From contig NZ_MLCB01000111.1 in the NCBI RefSeq assembly GCF_001890925.1, forward strand, positions 1-46,429: a stretch of DNA of 46,429 bases, read 5' to 3'. Shown here piece by piece: positions 34,604-44,104 of the stretch. A program made the translations under genes and the position numbers. Below the pieces are notes generated by a model. It ran no database searches, was not told the DNA's origin, and was given only the letters and a program-made list of their open reading frames with translations. This DNA comes from Planktotalea frisia. GTDB lineage: Bacteria; Pseudomonadota; Alphaproteobacteria; Rhodobacterales; Rhodobacteraceae. Position 1 is the stretch's first letter. Every line of letters starts with the position of its first letter.

Positions 34604-36706
34604 ATGGAAACGCTCATTCTTTTCGCGCCTCTTGTCGGGGCTCTGATCGGTGGATTTGGCTGGCGTCTCACAGGTGAGCGCGCAGCAATGTGGATCACCA
34701 CGGGACTGCTGTTTGTCGCATGTGCGTTCAGCTGGATTGTGTTTCTGACCCATGATGGTGTAACGGAGAAAATTCAGCTCTTGCGTTGGATCGAAAGCGG
34801 TTCGTTGAGCACAGACTGGGCGATCCGTATGGACCGTTTGACTGCGATCATGTTGATCGTGATCACCACAGTGTCTGCGCTCGTGCATCTATATTCCTTT
34901 GGTTACATGGCAGACGATCCGCAGTGGAAAGAGGGCGAAAGCTATAAGCCGCGCTTTTTTGCGTATCTGTCGTTCTTTACCTTTGCGATGTTGATGCTGG
35001 TGACATCCGACAACCTTGTGCAAATGTTCTTTGGCTGGGAAGGTGTGGGCGTCGCCTCATATCTGTTGATCGGTTTTTACTACCGCAAACCAACGGCGAA
35101 TGCGGCAGCGATCAAAGCTTTCGTCGTTAACCGTGTCGGCGATTTTGGCTTCGCGCTTGGTATCTTCGGGCTTTATTATCTAACCGATAGTGTCAAATTC
35201 GATGACATCTTTGCAGCCGCACCTGCGCTTGCGGAAACGACTGTCCACTTCCTTTGGGCAGATTGGAATGCAGCCAACTTGATCGCTGTTTTGTTGTTCA
35301 TCGGTGCGATGGGTAAATCGGCGCAATTGTTCCTGCACACTTGGTTGCCAGACGCGATGGAAGGCCCGACACCTGTGTCTGCCTTGATCCACGCCGCAAC
35401 CATGGTGACCGCGGGTGTCTTCCTCGTTTGCCGCATGTCGCCATTGATGGAATATGCGCCGGAGGCGACGGCCTTCATCACAATCCTTGGAGCAACGACA
35501 GCATTCGTCGCCGCAACCATCGGCCTTGTGCAAAACGACATCAAGCGCGTGATTGCGTACTCAACAATGTCCCAGCTCGGTTACATGTTCGTTGCCGCTG
35601 GTGTTGGTGCCTATTCCGTTGCGATGTTCCACCTCTTCACACACGCGTTCTTCAAAGCGATGCTTTTCTTGGGGGCGGGTTCCGTGATCCACGCGATGCA
35701 CCACGAGCAGGACATGCGTAATTACGGCGGTTTGCGTAAGAAAATCCCATATACATTTGCGGCGATGCTGATTGGTACGTTAGCGATCACAGGTGTTGGT
35801 ATTCCGCTGACGGGGTGGATTGGTTTCGCTGGTTTCGCGTCGAAAGACGCGGTGATCGAGAGTGCGTTCGCGGCTGATCCGATGGGCTATGCCTTCTGGA
35901 TGCTGGTGATCGCGGCGCTGTTCACGTCGTTCTATAGCTGGCGTTTGATGTTCTTGACCTTCTTCGGAAAACCACGTGGCGACAAGCATACCCATGAGCA
36001 TGCGCATGAAAGCCCGATGGTTATGTTGGTGCCCCTTGGAGTACTTGCAGTCGGTTCGATCTTTGCGGGTGCGATTTGGTACAGCAGTTTCTTTGGCAAA
36101 ACCAATGAGATCGCGAGCTTCTTTGGTGTGCCCTACGCCGAAGCTTCCGAGCATGGCGAGGCCAAAGATGACCACGGCGAAGCGAAAGATGATCACGCGG
36201 CCCCTAAAGACGACAAGAAGAAAAAGACGTCTTATGCGTTCACCGGCAAGCCGGGTGAGGGCGCGATCTATACGGGCAAAGACAACCATGTCATTCATGA
36301 CGCGCACTATGTGCCGACTTGGGTGAAGCTGAGCCCGTTTATTGCGATGGTGATCGGTTTCTTGATGGCGATGTGTTTCTATATTTGGGATCCGAAAATG
36401 CCCAAGCGCACTATGGAGCATAACCGTCCGCTCTATAACTTCTTGCTGAACAAGTGGTACTTTGACGAGCTCTACGATGCGATCTTTGTAAAGCCCGCGT
36501 CGATGATCGGCCGCTTCTTTTGGAAGCGCGGCGACGGTGATGTTATCGATGGTACGCTTAACGGTGTAGCTATGGGCATCGTGCCCTTCTTTACCCGCCT
36601 CGCAGGTCGCGCGCAGTCCGGCTATATCTTTACTTACGCCTTCGCCATGGTCATCGGAATTCTGGTTCTGGTCACGTGGATGACGTTCTCCGGAGGAGCG
36701 CAATAA
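34604..36706 (+). CDS. nuoL: NADH-quinone oxidoreductase subunit L
   Basis: Largest antiporter-like proton-pumping subunit, 700 residues, with about 16 helices including the long lateral helix at the C-terminal end. Conserved parts are [40 protein letters not shown] and [18 protein letters not shown]. The region between about 458 and 555 is unusual: a histidine-rich stretch (THEHAHES, from residue 461) and a threefold heptad [21 protein letters not shown] (517-537) followed by a lysine run. These hydrophilic repeats sit before the lateral helix. The stop overlaps the nuoM start by one base (TAATG). Confidence 0.97.
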   Translation: METLILFAPLVGALIGGFGWRLTGERAAMWITTGLLFVACAFSWIVFLTHDGVTEKIQLLRWIESGSLSTDWAIRMDRLTAIMLIVITTVSALVHLYSFGYMADDPQWKEGESYKPRFFAYLSFFTFAMLMLVTSDNLVQMFFGWEGVGVASYLLIGFYYRKPTANAAAIKAFVVNRVGDFGFALGIFGLYYLTDSVKFDDIFAAAPALAETTVHFLWADWNAANLIAVLLFIGAMGKSAQLFLHTWLPDAMEGPTPVSALIHAATMVTAGVFLVCRMSPLMEYAPEATAFITILGATTAFVAATIGLVQNDIKRVIAYSTMSQLGYMFVAAGVGAYSVAMFHLFTHAFFKAMLFLGAGSVIHAMHHEQDMRNYGGLRKKIPYTFAAMLIGTLAITGVGIPLTGWIGFAGFASKDAVIESAFAADPMGYAFWMLVIAALFTSFYSWRLMFLTFFGKPRGDKHTHEHAHESPMVMLVPLGVLAVGSIFAGAIWYSSFFGKTNEIASFFGVPYAEASEHGEAKDDHGEAKDDHAAPKDDKKKKTSYAFTGKPGEGAIYTGKDNHVIHDAHYVPTWVKLSPFIAMVIGFLMAMCFYIWDPKMPKRTMEHNRPLYNFLLNKWYFDELYDAIFVKPASMIGRFFWKRGDGDVIDGTLNGVAMGIVPFFTRLAGRAQSGYIFTYAFAMVIGILVLVTWMTFSGGAQ

Positions 36707-38250
36707 TGGATAACCTTCTTTCCATTGTCACTTTCATCCCTGCGCTCGCAGCCTTGATCCTTGCGCTTTTCTTGCGTGGCAGTGACGAAGCGGCGGCGCG
36801 TAATGCCAAGTGGCTCGCGATGATCGCAACAAGTGCGACATTCATTGTCTCGCTGTTTATTCTGTTCCAATTCGACAGCTCCAACACCGGTTTCCAGATG
36901 GTGGAAGAGGCGTCATGGATAATGGGCATGCAGTACAAGATGGGCGTGGACGGAATTTCCGTGCTCTTCGTGATGCTCACCACCTTTATGATGCCCTTGG
37001 TCATTGCGGCGAGCTGGAATGTTGAAACGCGTGTCAAAGAATACATGATCGCGTTCTTGCTCTTGGAAACGCTGATGCTCGGCGTGTTCATGGCGCTGGA
37101 TTTGGTGCTGTTCTACGTCTTCTTCGAGGCGGGCTTGATCCCGATGTTCCTAATTATCGGTATCTGGGGCGGCGCGAACCGTATTTACGCGAGCTTCAAG
37201 TTCTTCCTTTATACCTTCCTCGGGTCAGTCCTGATGCTGGTGGCGATGGTCGCAATGTTCGTGAACGCGGGCACAACTGACATTCCAACGTTGATGACGC
37301 ACACCTTTGGTTCCGAGAGCTTCTCACTTTTGGGCATCCACGTTGTTGGTGGTTTGCAAACGCTGATGTTCTTAGCCTTCTTTGCCAGTTTCGCAGTTAA
37401 AATGCCGATGTGGCCTGTGCATACATGGTTGCCGGACGCGCACGTTCAGGCTCCGACAGCAGGTTCTGTTGTTCTGGCGGCGATCCTTTTGAAAATGGGC
37501 GGCTACGGTTTCTTGCGCTTCTCCTTGCCGATGTTTCCAGTCGGTGCGGATGTTTTGACACCGCTAATCCTGTGGATGTCTGCGATTGCGATTGTTTACA
37601 CTTCTCTCGTTGCACTAGTGCAGGAAGATATGAAAAAGCTGATCGCTTATTCATCGGTCGCGCATATGGGTTATGTGACGATGGGTATCTTTGCGGCGAA
37701 CCAGCAGGGTATTGACGGTGCAATCTTCCAAATGATCAGCCACGGCTTTATCTCTGGCGCGCTCTTCCTCTGCGTCGGTGTGATTTATGATCGTATGCAC
37801 ACACGCGAAATCGACGCTTATGGTGGTCTTGTGAACCGTATGCCAGCCTATGCGCTGATCTTCATGTTCTTCACGATGGCGAATGTGGGTCTGCCCGGGA
37901 CATCTGGTTTCGTTGGTGAATTTCTGACGCTGGTCGGCGTGTTCCAAGTGAACACATGGGTCGCTGCGGTTGCCACAGCAGGCGTGATCCTGTCAGCCGC
38001 TTATGCGCTATGGCTTTACCGCCGCGTCGTGATGGGGGATCTGATCAAGGAAAGCCTGCGCACGATAACTGATATGACAACGCGCGAGCGTGCGATTTTT
38101 GCGCCGCTTGTGGTGATGACGCTGCTCCTTGGCGTTTATCCGGCGCTGGTCCTCGATATCATCGGCCCTTCGGTAGAAGCGCTGGTTTCCAACTATGAAA
38201 CGGCACTGGCGAGCGCACCAAACGCAACCGCCGCTGTCGCCTCGCACTAA
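36706..38250 (+). CDS. nuoM: NADH-quinone oxidoreductase subunit M
   Basis: Antiporter-like proton-pumping subunit, 514 residues from the ATG at 36706 ([10 protein letters not shown]), preceded by GGAGG. A longer frame from 36676 lies inside nuoL and is rejected. About 14 helices are seen, with the family segments [18 protein letters not shown] (the key membrane glutamate), [27 protein letters not shown] and [18 protein letters not shown]. It ends with an alanine-rich tail. Confidence 0.97.
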   Translation: MDNLLSIVTFIPALAALILALFLRGSDEAAARNAKWLAMIATSATFIVSLFILFQFDSSNTGFQMVEEASWIMGMQYKMGVDGISVLFVMLTTFMMPLVIAASWNVETRVKEYMIAFLLLETLMLGVFMALDLVLFYVFFEAGLIPMFLIIGIWGGANRIYASFKFFLYTFLGSVLMLVAMVAMFVNAGTTDIPTLMTHTFGSESFSLLGIHVVGGLQTLMFLAFFASFAVKMPMWPVHTWLPDAHVQAPTAGSVVLAAILLKMGGYGFLRFSLPMFPVGADVLTPLILWMSAIAIVYTSLVALVQEDMKKLIAYSSVAHMGYVTMGIFAANQQGIDGAIFQMISHGFISGALFLCVGVIYDRMHTREIDAYGGLVNRMPAYALIFMFFTMANVGLPGTSGFVGEFLTLVGVFQVNTWVAAVATAGVILSAAYALWLYRRVVMGDLIKESLRTITDMTTRERAIFAPLVVMTLLLGVYPALVLDIIGPSVEALVSNYETALASAPNATAAVASH

Positions 38251-38264
38251 GAAAGACGCTGAAC

Positions 38265-39707
38265 ATGATACAGGCTGACCTGAACATCATTATGCCGGAA
38301 ATCATCCTGTCGCTTTTTGCGATTGGTGCATTGTTGGGCGCGGTCTACACGAGCAAGGACAAGATGGGTCCGATGCTGGTTTGGGCAACGGCGGGTGTCT
38401 TCCTGGCGCTGGCGCTTTGGATTGGGGTGAACGGGCAGGGCACGAACCCTGCGTTCGGCGGCATGTTCGTCGATGATGCGTTCTCGCGTTTTGCCAAAGT
38501 GGCGATCCTTTTGTCCTCTGCGGCTGTACTGGTGATGAGCCAAGAATACATGCAGCGCAAAGGCTTGCTGCGTTTTGAGTACCCCGTGTTGGTCGCGCTC
38601 AGCGTTGTTGGCATGATGGTTATGGTCTCTGCGGGAGATCTGATGACGCTCTATATGGGCCTTGAGCTGCAATCACTTGCGCTCTATGTGGTCGCGTCAT
38701 TGCGTCGTGACAGTGCGCGTTCCACTGAGGCGGGTTTGAAGTACTTCGTGCTCGGCGCGCTGAGCTCTGGCCTTTTGCTTTACGGTGCATCCCTAACCTA
38801 CGGTTTCGCAGGCACCACGCTGTTCTCGGGCATTATCCAAACCGCGACGGAGGGACATACATCCATCGGTCTACTCTTTGGTCTCGTCTTTATCATCGCG
38901 GGTCTTGCGTTCAAAGTGTCTGCGGTTCCGTTCCACATGTGGACGCCAGATGTCTATGAGGGTTCGCCGACACCGGTCACTGCGTTCTTCGCAACCGCAC
39001 CTAAAATCGCTGCAATGGCATTGTTCGCGCGTGTTTTGCACGATGCCTTCGGTAGCGCTGTCAGCGATTGGAGCCAGATTATTGCGCTTTTGTCCGTCGT
39101 TTCTATGTTCCTTGGTGCCTTCGCGGCGATTGGTCAGACAAATATCAAACGTCTGATGGCGTTTTCCTCTATTGCGCACATGGGCTACGCGTTGATGGGC
39201 CTCGCGGCGGGCACGGTTTTGGGCGTGCAAGCGATGCTCGTATACATGGCGATTTACGTGACCATGAACATCGGTACATTCGCCTTTATCCTTTCGATGC
39301 AGAAAGACGGTCAAGCGGTCACTGATATCGGATCGCTCAACCAATATGCCAAGCGTGAGCCGGGCAAAGCCCTCGCGATGTTGATCTTGCTGTTCTCCAT
39401 GGCAGGCGTGCCGCCGATGGTTGGCTTCTTTGGTAAGTTCTATGTGCTGCGCGCCGCCTATGATGCGGGCCTTGCATGGTTGGCAATCGCAGGCGTGATC
39501 GCTTCGGTGATTGGTGCCTACTATTACTTGCGCATCGTCTTTTACATGTATTTCGGCGAAGTGCCGGATGAGACGCTCGACAAGAGCCACTCGCCTGTGC
39601 TGTGGGGCTTCTTGATGGCTTCTGCGGCGATCATGGTGTTGGGCTTGGTCAATCTCTTTGGGATTGAAGGCGCAGCGGCCGCAGCGGCAGCAACGCTTGT
39701 TAACTAA
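38265..39707 (+). CDS. nuoN: NADH-quinone oxidoreductase subunit N
   Basis: Third antiporter-like subunit of complex I, 480 residues with about 14 helices; last gene of the nuo operon. Family segments are [17 protein letters not shown] (key glutamate), [43 protein letters not shown] and [18 protein letters not shown]. The final 15 residues are an alanine run ([10 protein letters not shown]) whose codons overlap the likely start of birA. Confidence 0.97.
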   Translation: MIQADLNIIMPEIILSLFAIGALLGAVYTSKDKMGPMLVWATAGVFLALALWIGVNGQGTNPAFGGMFVDDAFSRFAKVAILLSSAAVLVMSQEYMQRKGLLRFEYPVLVALSVVGMMVMVSAGDLMTLYMGLELQSLALYVVASLRRDSARSTEAGLKYFVLGALSSGLLLYGASLTYGFAGTTLFSGIIQTATEGHTSIGLLFGLVFIIAGLAFKVSAVPFHMWTPDVYEGSPTPVTAFFATAPKIAAMALFARVLHDAFGSAVSDWSQIIALLSVVSMFLGAFAAIGQTNIKRLMAFSSIAHMGYALMGLAAGTVLGVQAMLVYMAIYVTMNIGTFAFILSMQKDGQAVTDIGSLNQYAKREPGKALAMLILLFSMAGVPPMVGFFGKFYVLRAAYDAGLAWLAIAGVIASVIGAYYYLRIVFYMYFGEVPDETLDKSHSPVLWGFLMASAAIMVLGLVNLFGIEGAAAAAAATLVN

Positions 39708-40455
39708 TACGGGCTTCCCGCTGGGCTATGGCCGCAGGGTCTTGGCTGAAGTTGATAGCACCAACGCAGAAGCTGCACGTATTGCAAAGTCACTCGCAGG
39801 GCCGGAGTGGATTTTGGCCCTGAACCAAACAGCGTCTCGTGGACGCCGCGGGCGCGCGTGGCGCTTTCCCAAAGGCAATTTTGCAGGCACGCTTGTGCTA
39901 CACCCGACAGAGACACCCGACATTGTTGCGTTGCGCTCATTCGTGGCATCCCTCGCGCTGTATGATGCGTTCATTGCATGTGGTGTGCAGGCGCACTGCC
40001 TCGCGCTGAAATGGCCCAATGATGTGCTGCTGAATGGTGGCAAAGTCGCGGGTATTTTGCTCGAGAGCATCGGGGCAGGCGGCTCAGTTGGGCATCTTGC
40101 TATTGGTATCGGCGTTAACCTCGCTGATGCGCCCGCACCTGCTGAGGTTGAAGTGCAAGCAATGCGTCCCGTTTCATTGCTCTCCGAAACGGGTGTCGCG
40201 ATTAATCCTGAAGAATTCCTTGATCTCCTTGCCAGCGCATATGCGCGGTTGGAGCTTCAATTCACTACCTACGGCTTTTCACCGATCCGCGAAAACTGGC
40301 TCGCGCGCGCGGCTAAAATTGGCGAGGTGATCACTGCGCGCACAATGGCGTCAGAAACCGTGGGCACGTTCGAGACAGTAGACGAGCAGGGCAACCTTGT
40401 TCTAAAAACCACCCAAGGCCGCGTGGTAATTGCTGCGGCGGATGTATTTTTCTAA
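39697..40455 (+). CDS. birA: Biotin--[acetyl-CoA-carboxylase] ligase (monofunctional BirA)
   Basis: Makes biotinyl-AMP and attaches biotin to carrier lysines, such as K607 of MccA in this window. There is no N-terminal DNA-binding domain, so it is not a biotin repressor. The biotinyl-AMP loop SRGRRGRAW (47-55) and [19 protein letters not shown] (105-123) are clear; a C-terminal SH3-like domain ends in [12 protein letters not shown]. No ATG is available at the right place. The TTG at 39697 gives 252 residues, overlapping the nuoN end by 11 bases; TTG codons at 39658 or 39664 are alternatives. The order nuoN-birA-coaX-rnj is typical for the group. Confidence 0.9.
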   Translation: MLTNTGFPLGYGRRVLAEVDSTNAEAARIAKSLAGPEWILALNQTASRGRRGRAWRFPKGNFAGTLVLHPTETPDIVALRSFVASLALYDAFIACGVQAHCLALKWPNDVLLNGGKVAGILLESIGAGGSVGHLAIGIGVNLADAPAPAEVEVQAMRPVSLLSETGVAINPEEFLDLLASAYARLELQFTTYGFSPIRENWLARAAKIGEVITARTMASETVGTFETVDEQGNLVLKTTQGRVVIAAADVFF

Positions 40456-40470
40456 TTTCGGAGAAAGCCG

Positions 40471-41244
40471 ATGCTTCTGGCGATTGATTGCGGCAACACG
40501 AATACGGTTTTCTCGATTTGGGATGGTGAAAAGTGGCTGTGCACATTGCGCACGTCAACTCATCATGGCCGTACCGCGGATGCCTATTTCACTTGGTTCA
40601 GTACTTTGGTCAATCATTACAAAATTGACCTCGATATCAAGGATGTGATCATTTCATCAACTGTGCCGCGCGTTGTGTTTAACCTGCGCGTCTTTGCGGA
40701 TCGTTTCTTTGGCTGCCGCCCTCTGGTTGTTGGCAAACCTGAATGCAAGCTTCCTATCGCTCCGCGCGTGGATGGCGGCACACAAGTCGGGCCGGATCGT
40801 CTCGCGAATGCTGCGGCTGCCTTTGATCGTCATGGCGGTAATATTGTTGTTGTTGATTTTGGCACAGCGACCAATTTTGATGTGGTCGCAGAAGACGGCG
40901 CTTATGTGGGCGGGGTCATCTCTCCGGGGGTTAATCTGTCACTTGAGGCGCTGCACAACGGGGCTGCGGCATTGCCGCATGTGGACATTTCCCAACCCGA
41001 GCACGTAATTGGGACAAATACGGTTGCCTGCATCCAGTCAGGCGTTTTCTGGGGCTATACGGGCCTGATCGAAGGCATTACGAACCGCATTAAGAATGAA
41101 TATGGCAAGCCGATGAAAGTGGTTGGCACAGGCGGACTTGCCCCGCTGTTTGCAACCGCACAAAACCTGTTCGATGTGATCGAAGATGACCTCACAATGC
41201 ATGGTCTGATCGTGATCCACGAGCATAATAAGAAGAACGGATAA
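40471..41244 (+). CDS. coaX: Type III pantothenate kinase
   Basis: First enzyme of coenzyme A synthesis, phosphorylating pantothenate; 257 residues, ASKHA-fold. Motifs are the phosphate loop DCGNTNT (6-12), GPDR (107-110) with the catalytic aspartate D109, and the second phosphate loop DFGTATNFD (129-137). The type III enzyme is not inhibited by CoA and uses a monovalent cation. GGAGA precedes the ATG. It sits between birA and rnj. Confidence 0.95.
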   Translation: MLLAIDCGNTNTVFSIWDGEKWLCTLRTSTHHGRTADAYFTWFSTLVNHYKIDLDIKDVIISSTVPRVVFNLRVFADRFFGCRPLVVGKPECKLPIAPRVDGGTQVGPDRLANAAAAFDRHGGNIVVVDFGTATNFDVVAEDGAYVGGVISPGVNLSLEALHNGAAALPHVDISQPEHVIGTNTVACIQSGVFWGYTGLIEGITNRIKNEYGKPMKVVGTGGLAPLFATAQNLFDVIEDDLTMHGLIVIHEHNKKNG

Positions 41245-41250
41245 ACCGAA

Positions 41251-42918
41251 ATGAGCGCAGAGCGTTTGATCTACCTTCCCCTTGGCGGGGCAGGCGAAAT
41301 AGGCATGAATGCTTATGTCTATGGCTACGGAAAACCGGGCAAAGAAAAGCTGATCCTTGTGGATATTGGCGTGACCTTCCCGGATATGGACGGCACGCCC
41401 GGGGTGGATTTGATCCTACCCGACATCACTTGGCTGAAAGAACGCCGCAATGATCTAGAGGCGATCTTTATCACACATGCCCATGAGGACCACGTTGGTG
41501 CGATTGGTCACTTCTACGAGCAGCTTCGCGTTCCGATCTATACGCGTGCCTTTACGGCGAATATTGCGCGCCGCAAGTTGGATGAATACGGGGTTGAGGC
41601 GAAGGCCGTAACGACTGTGTCGCCTTGGCCCGAAGTTGTGAAAGCAGGACCATTCTCAGTTGGCTTCCTACCGATTTCACACTCGATCCCCGAAAGCTCT
41701 GGTCTTGTGATCGACAGCCCTGACGGGCGTGTCTTGCACACAGGTGACTTCAAAATCGACGAAACGCCATTGGTGGGCGAACCGTTCGACGAAAAACTCT
41801 GGCGTGAGGTGTCCAAGGATGGCGTCAAAGCACTGGTGTGCGATTCCACGAACGTCTTTTCTTTGAATGAAGGCCGCTCTGAAATCACGGTCGGTCCTGA
41901 GATCGAAAAGCTGATCTCTGATCAACCGGGCATGGTTGTCGCAACAACATTCGCCTCCAACGTGGCACGCGTAAAGACGCTGGCAGAAGCCGGTGTGCGG
42001 GCCGGGCGCTCTGTTGTGCTACTTGGTCGTGCGATGCGCCGTATGGTCGAGGCGTCTATTGAAACGGGCGTGCTGAAAGACTTCCCGACGTGTATCAGCT
42101 CTGAGGATGCCGCGACGCTGCCGCGTGAGAACGTGATGCTTTTGGTGACAGGCTCCCAAGGGGAACGACGTGCCGCCTCGGCGCAACTCGCGCGGGGTAA
42201 GTACCAAGGTTTGACGCTGAAAGAGGGCGATACATTCCTGTTTTCCTCTAAAACCATCCCGGGCAATGAGCGTGGCGTGATCTACATCATCAACCAACTC
42301 TCAGAAAAGGGTGTGGATGTGATTGATGACAGTTCTGGCCTGTATCACGTGTCAGGTCACGCGAACCGTCCCGATCTGGAGAAGATGCACGAAATTACGC
42401 AGCCTCAAATGCTGATCCCTATGCATGGTGAACATCGTCACCTGCGCACACACGTGAAGATCGCAGAGGCCAAAGGGCTTTCAGGGATCGTTGCTGTGAA
42501 CGGTATGATGATTGATCTCTCTGGCAACAAGCCAAAGGTCGCGGATTATATCGAAACGGGCCGTACATATCTGGACGGCTCTGTGCAGGTTGGTGCGCTT
42601 GACGGTGTTGTGCGGGATCGTATGCGCATGGCGCTGAACGGGCATATCACTGTGACGCTGATTTTGGACGAGAACGACGAATTGCTGGGCGATCCATGGT
42701 GTGAACTCATGGGTCTCGCCGATCAAGGCAAATCACGCGCGCCACTCGTGGATGTGGTTGAGGAAGATCTGAGCCAACTTATCGGGCGTTCAAACGGTAA
42801 GACGATGCGCGACGACAAGAAGCTCGAAGAAGCGATCAAACGTTGCGTGCGTCAGAGCTGCAACGCTGAGATTGGCAAAAAACCGGAAGTCACGATTGTT
42901 GTGAGCCGTCTTTCCTAA
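41251..42918 (+). CDS. rnj: Ribonuclease J
   Basis: Metallo-beta-lactamase/beta-CASP nuclease of 555 residues with 5'-to-3' exonuclease and endonuclease activity, acting in rRNA and mRNA processing. The zinc motif HAHEDHVG lies at 76-83, preceded by VDIGVTFPDMDG; ILHTGDFK-type and HVSGHANR motifs and the VTGSQGE beta-CASP segment follow. A C-terminal domain completes the usual length. Six bases separate it from coaX. It ends three bases from the convergent marR stop, with no visible terminator between. Confidence 0.95.
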   Translation: MSAERLIYLPLGGAGEIGMNAYVYGYGKPGKEKLILVDIGVTFPDMDGTPGVDLILPDITWLKERRNDLEAIFITHAHEDHVGAIGHFYEQLRVPIYTRAFTANIARRKLDEYGVEAKAVTTVSPWPEVVKAGPFSVGFLPISHSIPESSGLVIDSPDGRVLHTGDFKIDETPLVGEPFDEKLWREVSKDGVKALVCDSTNVFSLNEGRSEITVGPEIEKLISDQPGMVVATTFASNVARVKTLAEAGVRAGRSVVLLGRAMRRMVEASIETGVLKDFPTCISSEDAATLPRENVMLLVTGSQGERRAASAQLARGKYQGLTLKEGDTFLFSSKTIPGNERGVIYIINQLSEKGVDVIDDSSGLYHVSGHANRPDLEKMHEITQPQMLIPMHGEHRHLRTHVKIAEAKGLSGIVAVNGMMIDLSGNKPKVADYIETGRTYLDGSVQVGALDGVVRDRMRMALNGHITVTLILDENDELLGDPWCELMGLADQGKSRAPLVDVVEEDLSQLIGRSNGKTMRDDKKLEEAIKRCVRQSCNAEIGKKPEVTIVVSRLS

Positions 42919-42921
42919 GGT

Positions 42922-43389
42922 CTAGAGCCGGTTCTGATCGAGCCAACCAACAAGACGAAAAAGCTGAGCGGTGAGGGATGCTATGTCCTCATCGCTCCAC
43001 CCCTCTAGCATTTGCACATAGTCGGGCAGTAACGCGCGCTGCACTGTCATCAAATGCGCGATCCCGGCTTCGGTCAGAAGAACCTGCTTTGCGCGCGCAT
43101 CCCCTTTGATCGATTCAAAACGCGCCCATCCCATCCCTTCGAACTTGGTGACCATTTTGGACACGGCAGGCTGTTTCACTTCTACAGCCGCAGCGATGGC
43201 AGTCACGCTTTGCCCCTCTGGCATTCGCTGCGCGAGGTGATTGAGAACCGAGAATTGCGCCTCTGTCAGCCCGAATCGATCCAGCATTTGCCCCATGCGC
43301 GTGCTGAAAAGTTGCGTGTTGATGCTCAAGGCTGTTCCCAATTTCACATATTTTTCAACGTGTTCAGGTGGTTTCATATCTGTTTTCAT
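42922..43389 (-). CDS. MarR-family transcriptional regulator
   Basis: 155-residue winged-helix repressor or activator acting as a dimer. The DNA-binding region is clear: LTEAQFSVLNHLAQRMPEGQ, then the recognition helix AAAVEVKQPAVSKMVTKFEGMGW and the wing DARAKQVLLTEAG. Start at 43389; an in-frame ATG four codons later is possible. The gene is divergent from a membrane-protein gene at 43462, and a near-perfect 31-base palindrome lies 19 bases before its start, so autorepression and control of the neighbour are likely. The ligand is unknown. Confidence 0.92.
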   Translation of the reverse strand: MKTDMKPPEHVEKYVKLGTALSINTQLFSTRMGQMLDRFGLTEAQFSVLNHLAQRMPEGQSVTAIAAAVEVKQPAVSKMVTKFEGMGWARFESIKGDARAKQVLLTEAGIAHLMTVQRALLPDYVQMLEGWSDEDIASLTAQLFRLVGWLDQNRL

Positions 43390-43407
43390 TTTTGCTCTTG
43401 CGATTTA

Positions 43408-43438
43408 TTCCTTGGAATATAATTAATATTCCACGGAA
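43408..43438. promoter_or_regulatory. Large palindrome, likely MarR operator
   Basis: Thirty-one bases with 13 of 15 pairs symmetrical around an AT-rich centre. The half-sites read TTCCTTGGAATAT and ATATTCCACGGAA. It lies between the divergent marR start (43389) and the likely start of the membrane-protein gene (43462), the usual place for a MarR-family operator. Confidence 0.75.
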
Positions 43439-43461
43439 TGCAGTTAAGAAAGGTAAGACCG

Positions 43462-44045
43462 ATGTTCTGCACACTAAAAGATAAAGCCTTAAACGCCCCC
43501 TCTGGATCCACGCAACAGCAACGGTTATAGGCTTTGCCGCATTCCAAGGGACACGCATCTATCTCGACCGCCTTTATGCGGCCTCGGGACATCCTGTAGA
43601 CTTCGCAACAGGGCAGTTGGCCTTCGATGGCGCAACGACGTTCGGCTACTATGAAACGATGCGGGCGGCGGGGACCTTTGGCACATATATCCAAACACAA
43701 CTGTTCGACTTCGCTTTTATCGCCTCGGTGATCCTGTTTGGCATTTGCCTTGGCACGTTGATCGCCCGCATGGGCGTGCCGCGCAAAGCGACGTATATGA
43801 TGGGGATCGGCGCTGCCTTCTTCGCATTCCTAGGCGGCAGCTTTGACGCTTTGGAAAACCTGACGTCTTTCGGCTTGATGCAGTTTGAGAACGGCATCCC
43901 GCAGATCCTAGCCTACATCTACTCCGGCTTCGCTGCGCTGAAATTCATCTCTTTGACCATCGCTATGGCGCTTGCACTGGCGGCTTTGATCATGGGAGTG
44001 ATCTCAAAGGGTCTTGGGATGATGCGTCGCCCGACGGCTGATTAA
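43462..44045 (+). pseudogene. Four-helix membrane protein, apparently split by a one-base frameshift
   Basis: The ATG at 43462 has a good ribosome site (AGAAAGG) and reads MFCTLKDKALNAP, then hits a stop after 22 codons. A second frame, entered at 43496-43500 (a run of five C), continues as LWIHATATVIGFAAFQGTR and runs to 44045. That frame has no ATG, GTG or TTG before 43617. One extra C would join both into a 194-residue protein with four membrane helices and conserved-looking loops (IYLDRLYAASGHPVDFATGQ, FDALENLTSFGLMQFENG). It could be a real frameshift, a sequencing error at the homopolymer, or programmed slippage. The function is unknown; I recall similar proteins only as hypothetical. 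Divergent MarR control suggests an inducible membrane function. Confidence 0.65.
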
Positions 44046-44048
44046 CAA

Positions 44049-44085
44049 AAAAGCCCCGCGAGAGGTAAACTTTCGCGGGGCTTTT
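44049..44085. terminator. Bidirectional rho-independent terminator
   Basis: Arms 44049-44063 and 44071-44085 form a 15-bp stem (AAAAGCCCCGCGA / TCGCGGGGCTTTT) with a 7-base loop and A/T runs on both sides. It lies four bases behind the membrane-protein stop (plus) and about twenty bases behind the helicase stop at 44105 (minus), so it can end both converging transcripts. Confidence 0.9.
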
Positions 44086-44104
44086 ATCTAATCTATTGAG
44101 CGTC

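Noticed and set aside
35780-36703. 307-residue open frame antisense to nuoL
   Set aside because: Shadow of nuoL; the apparent charged protein is the complement of the NuoL insert and helices.
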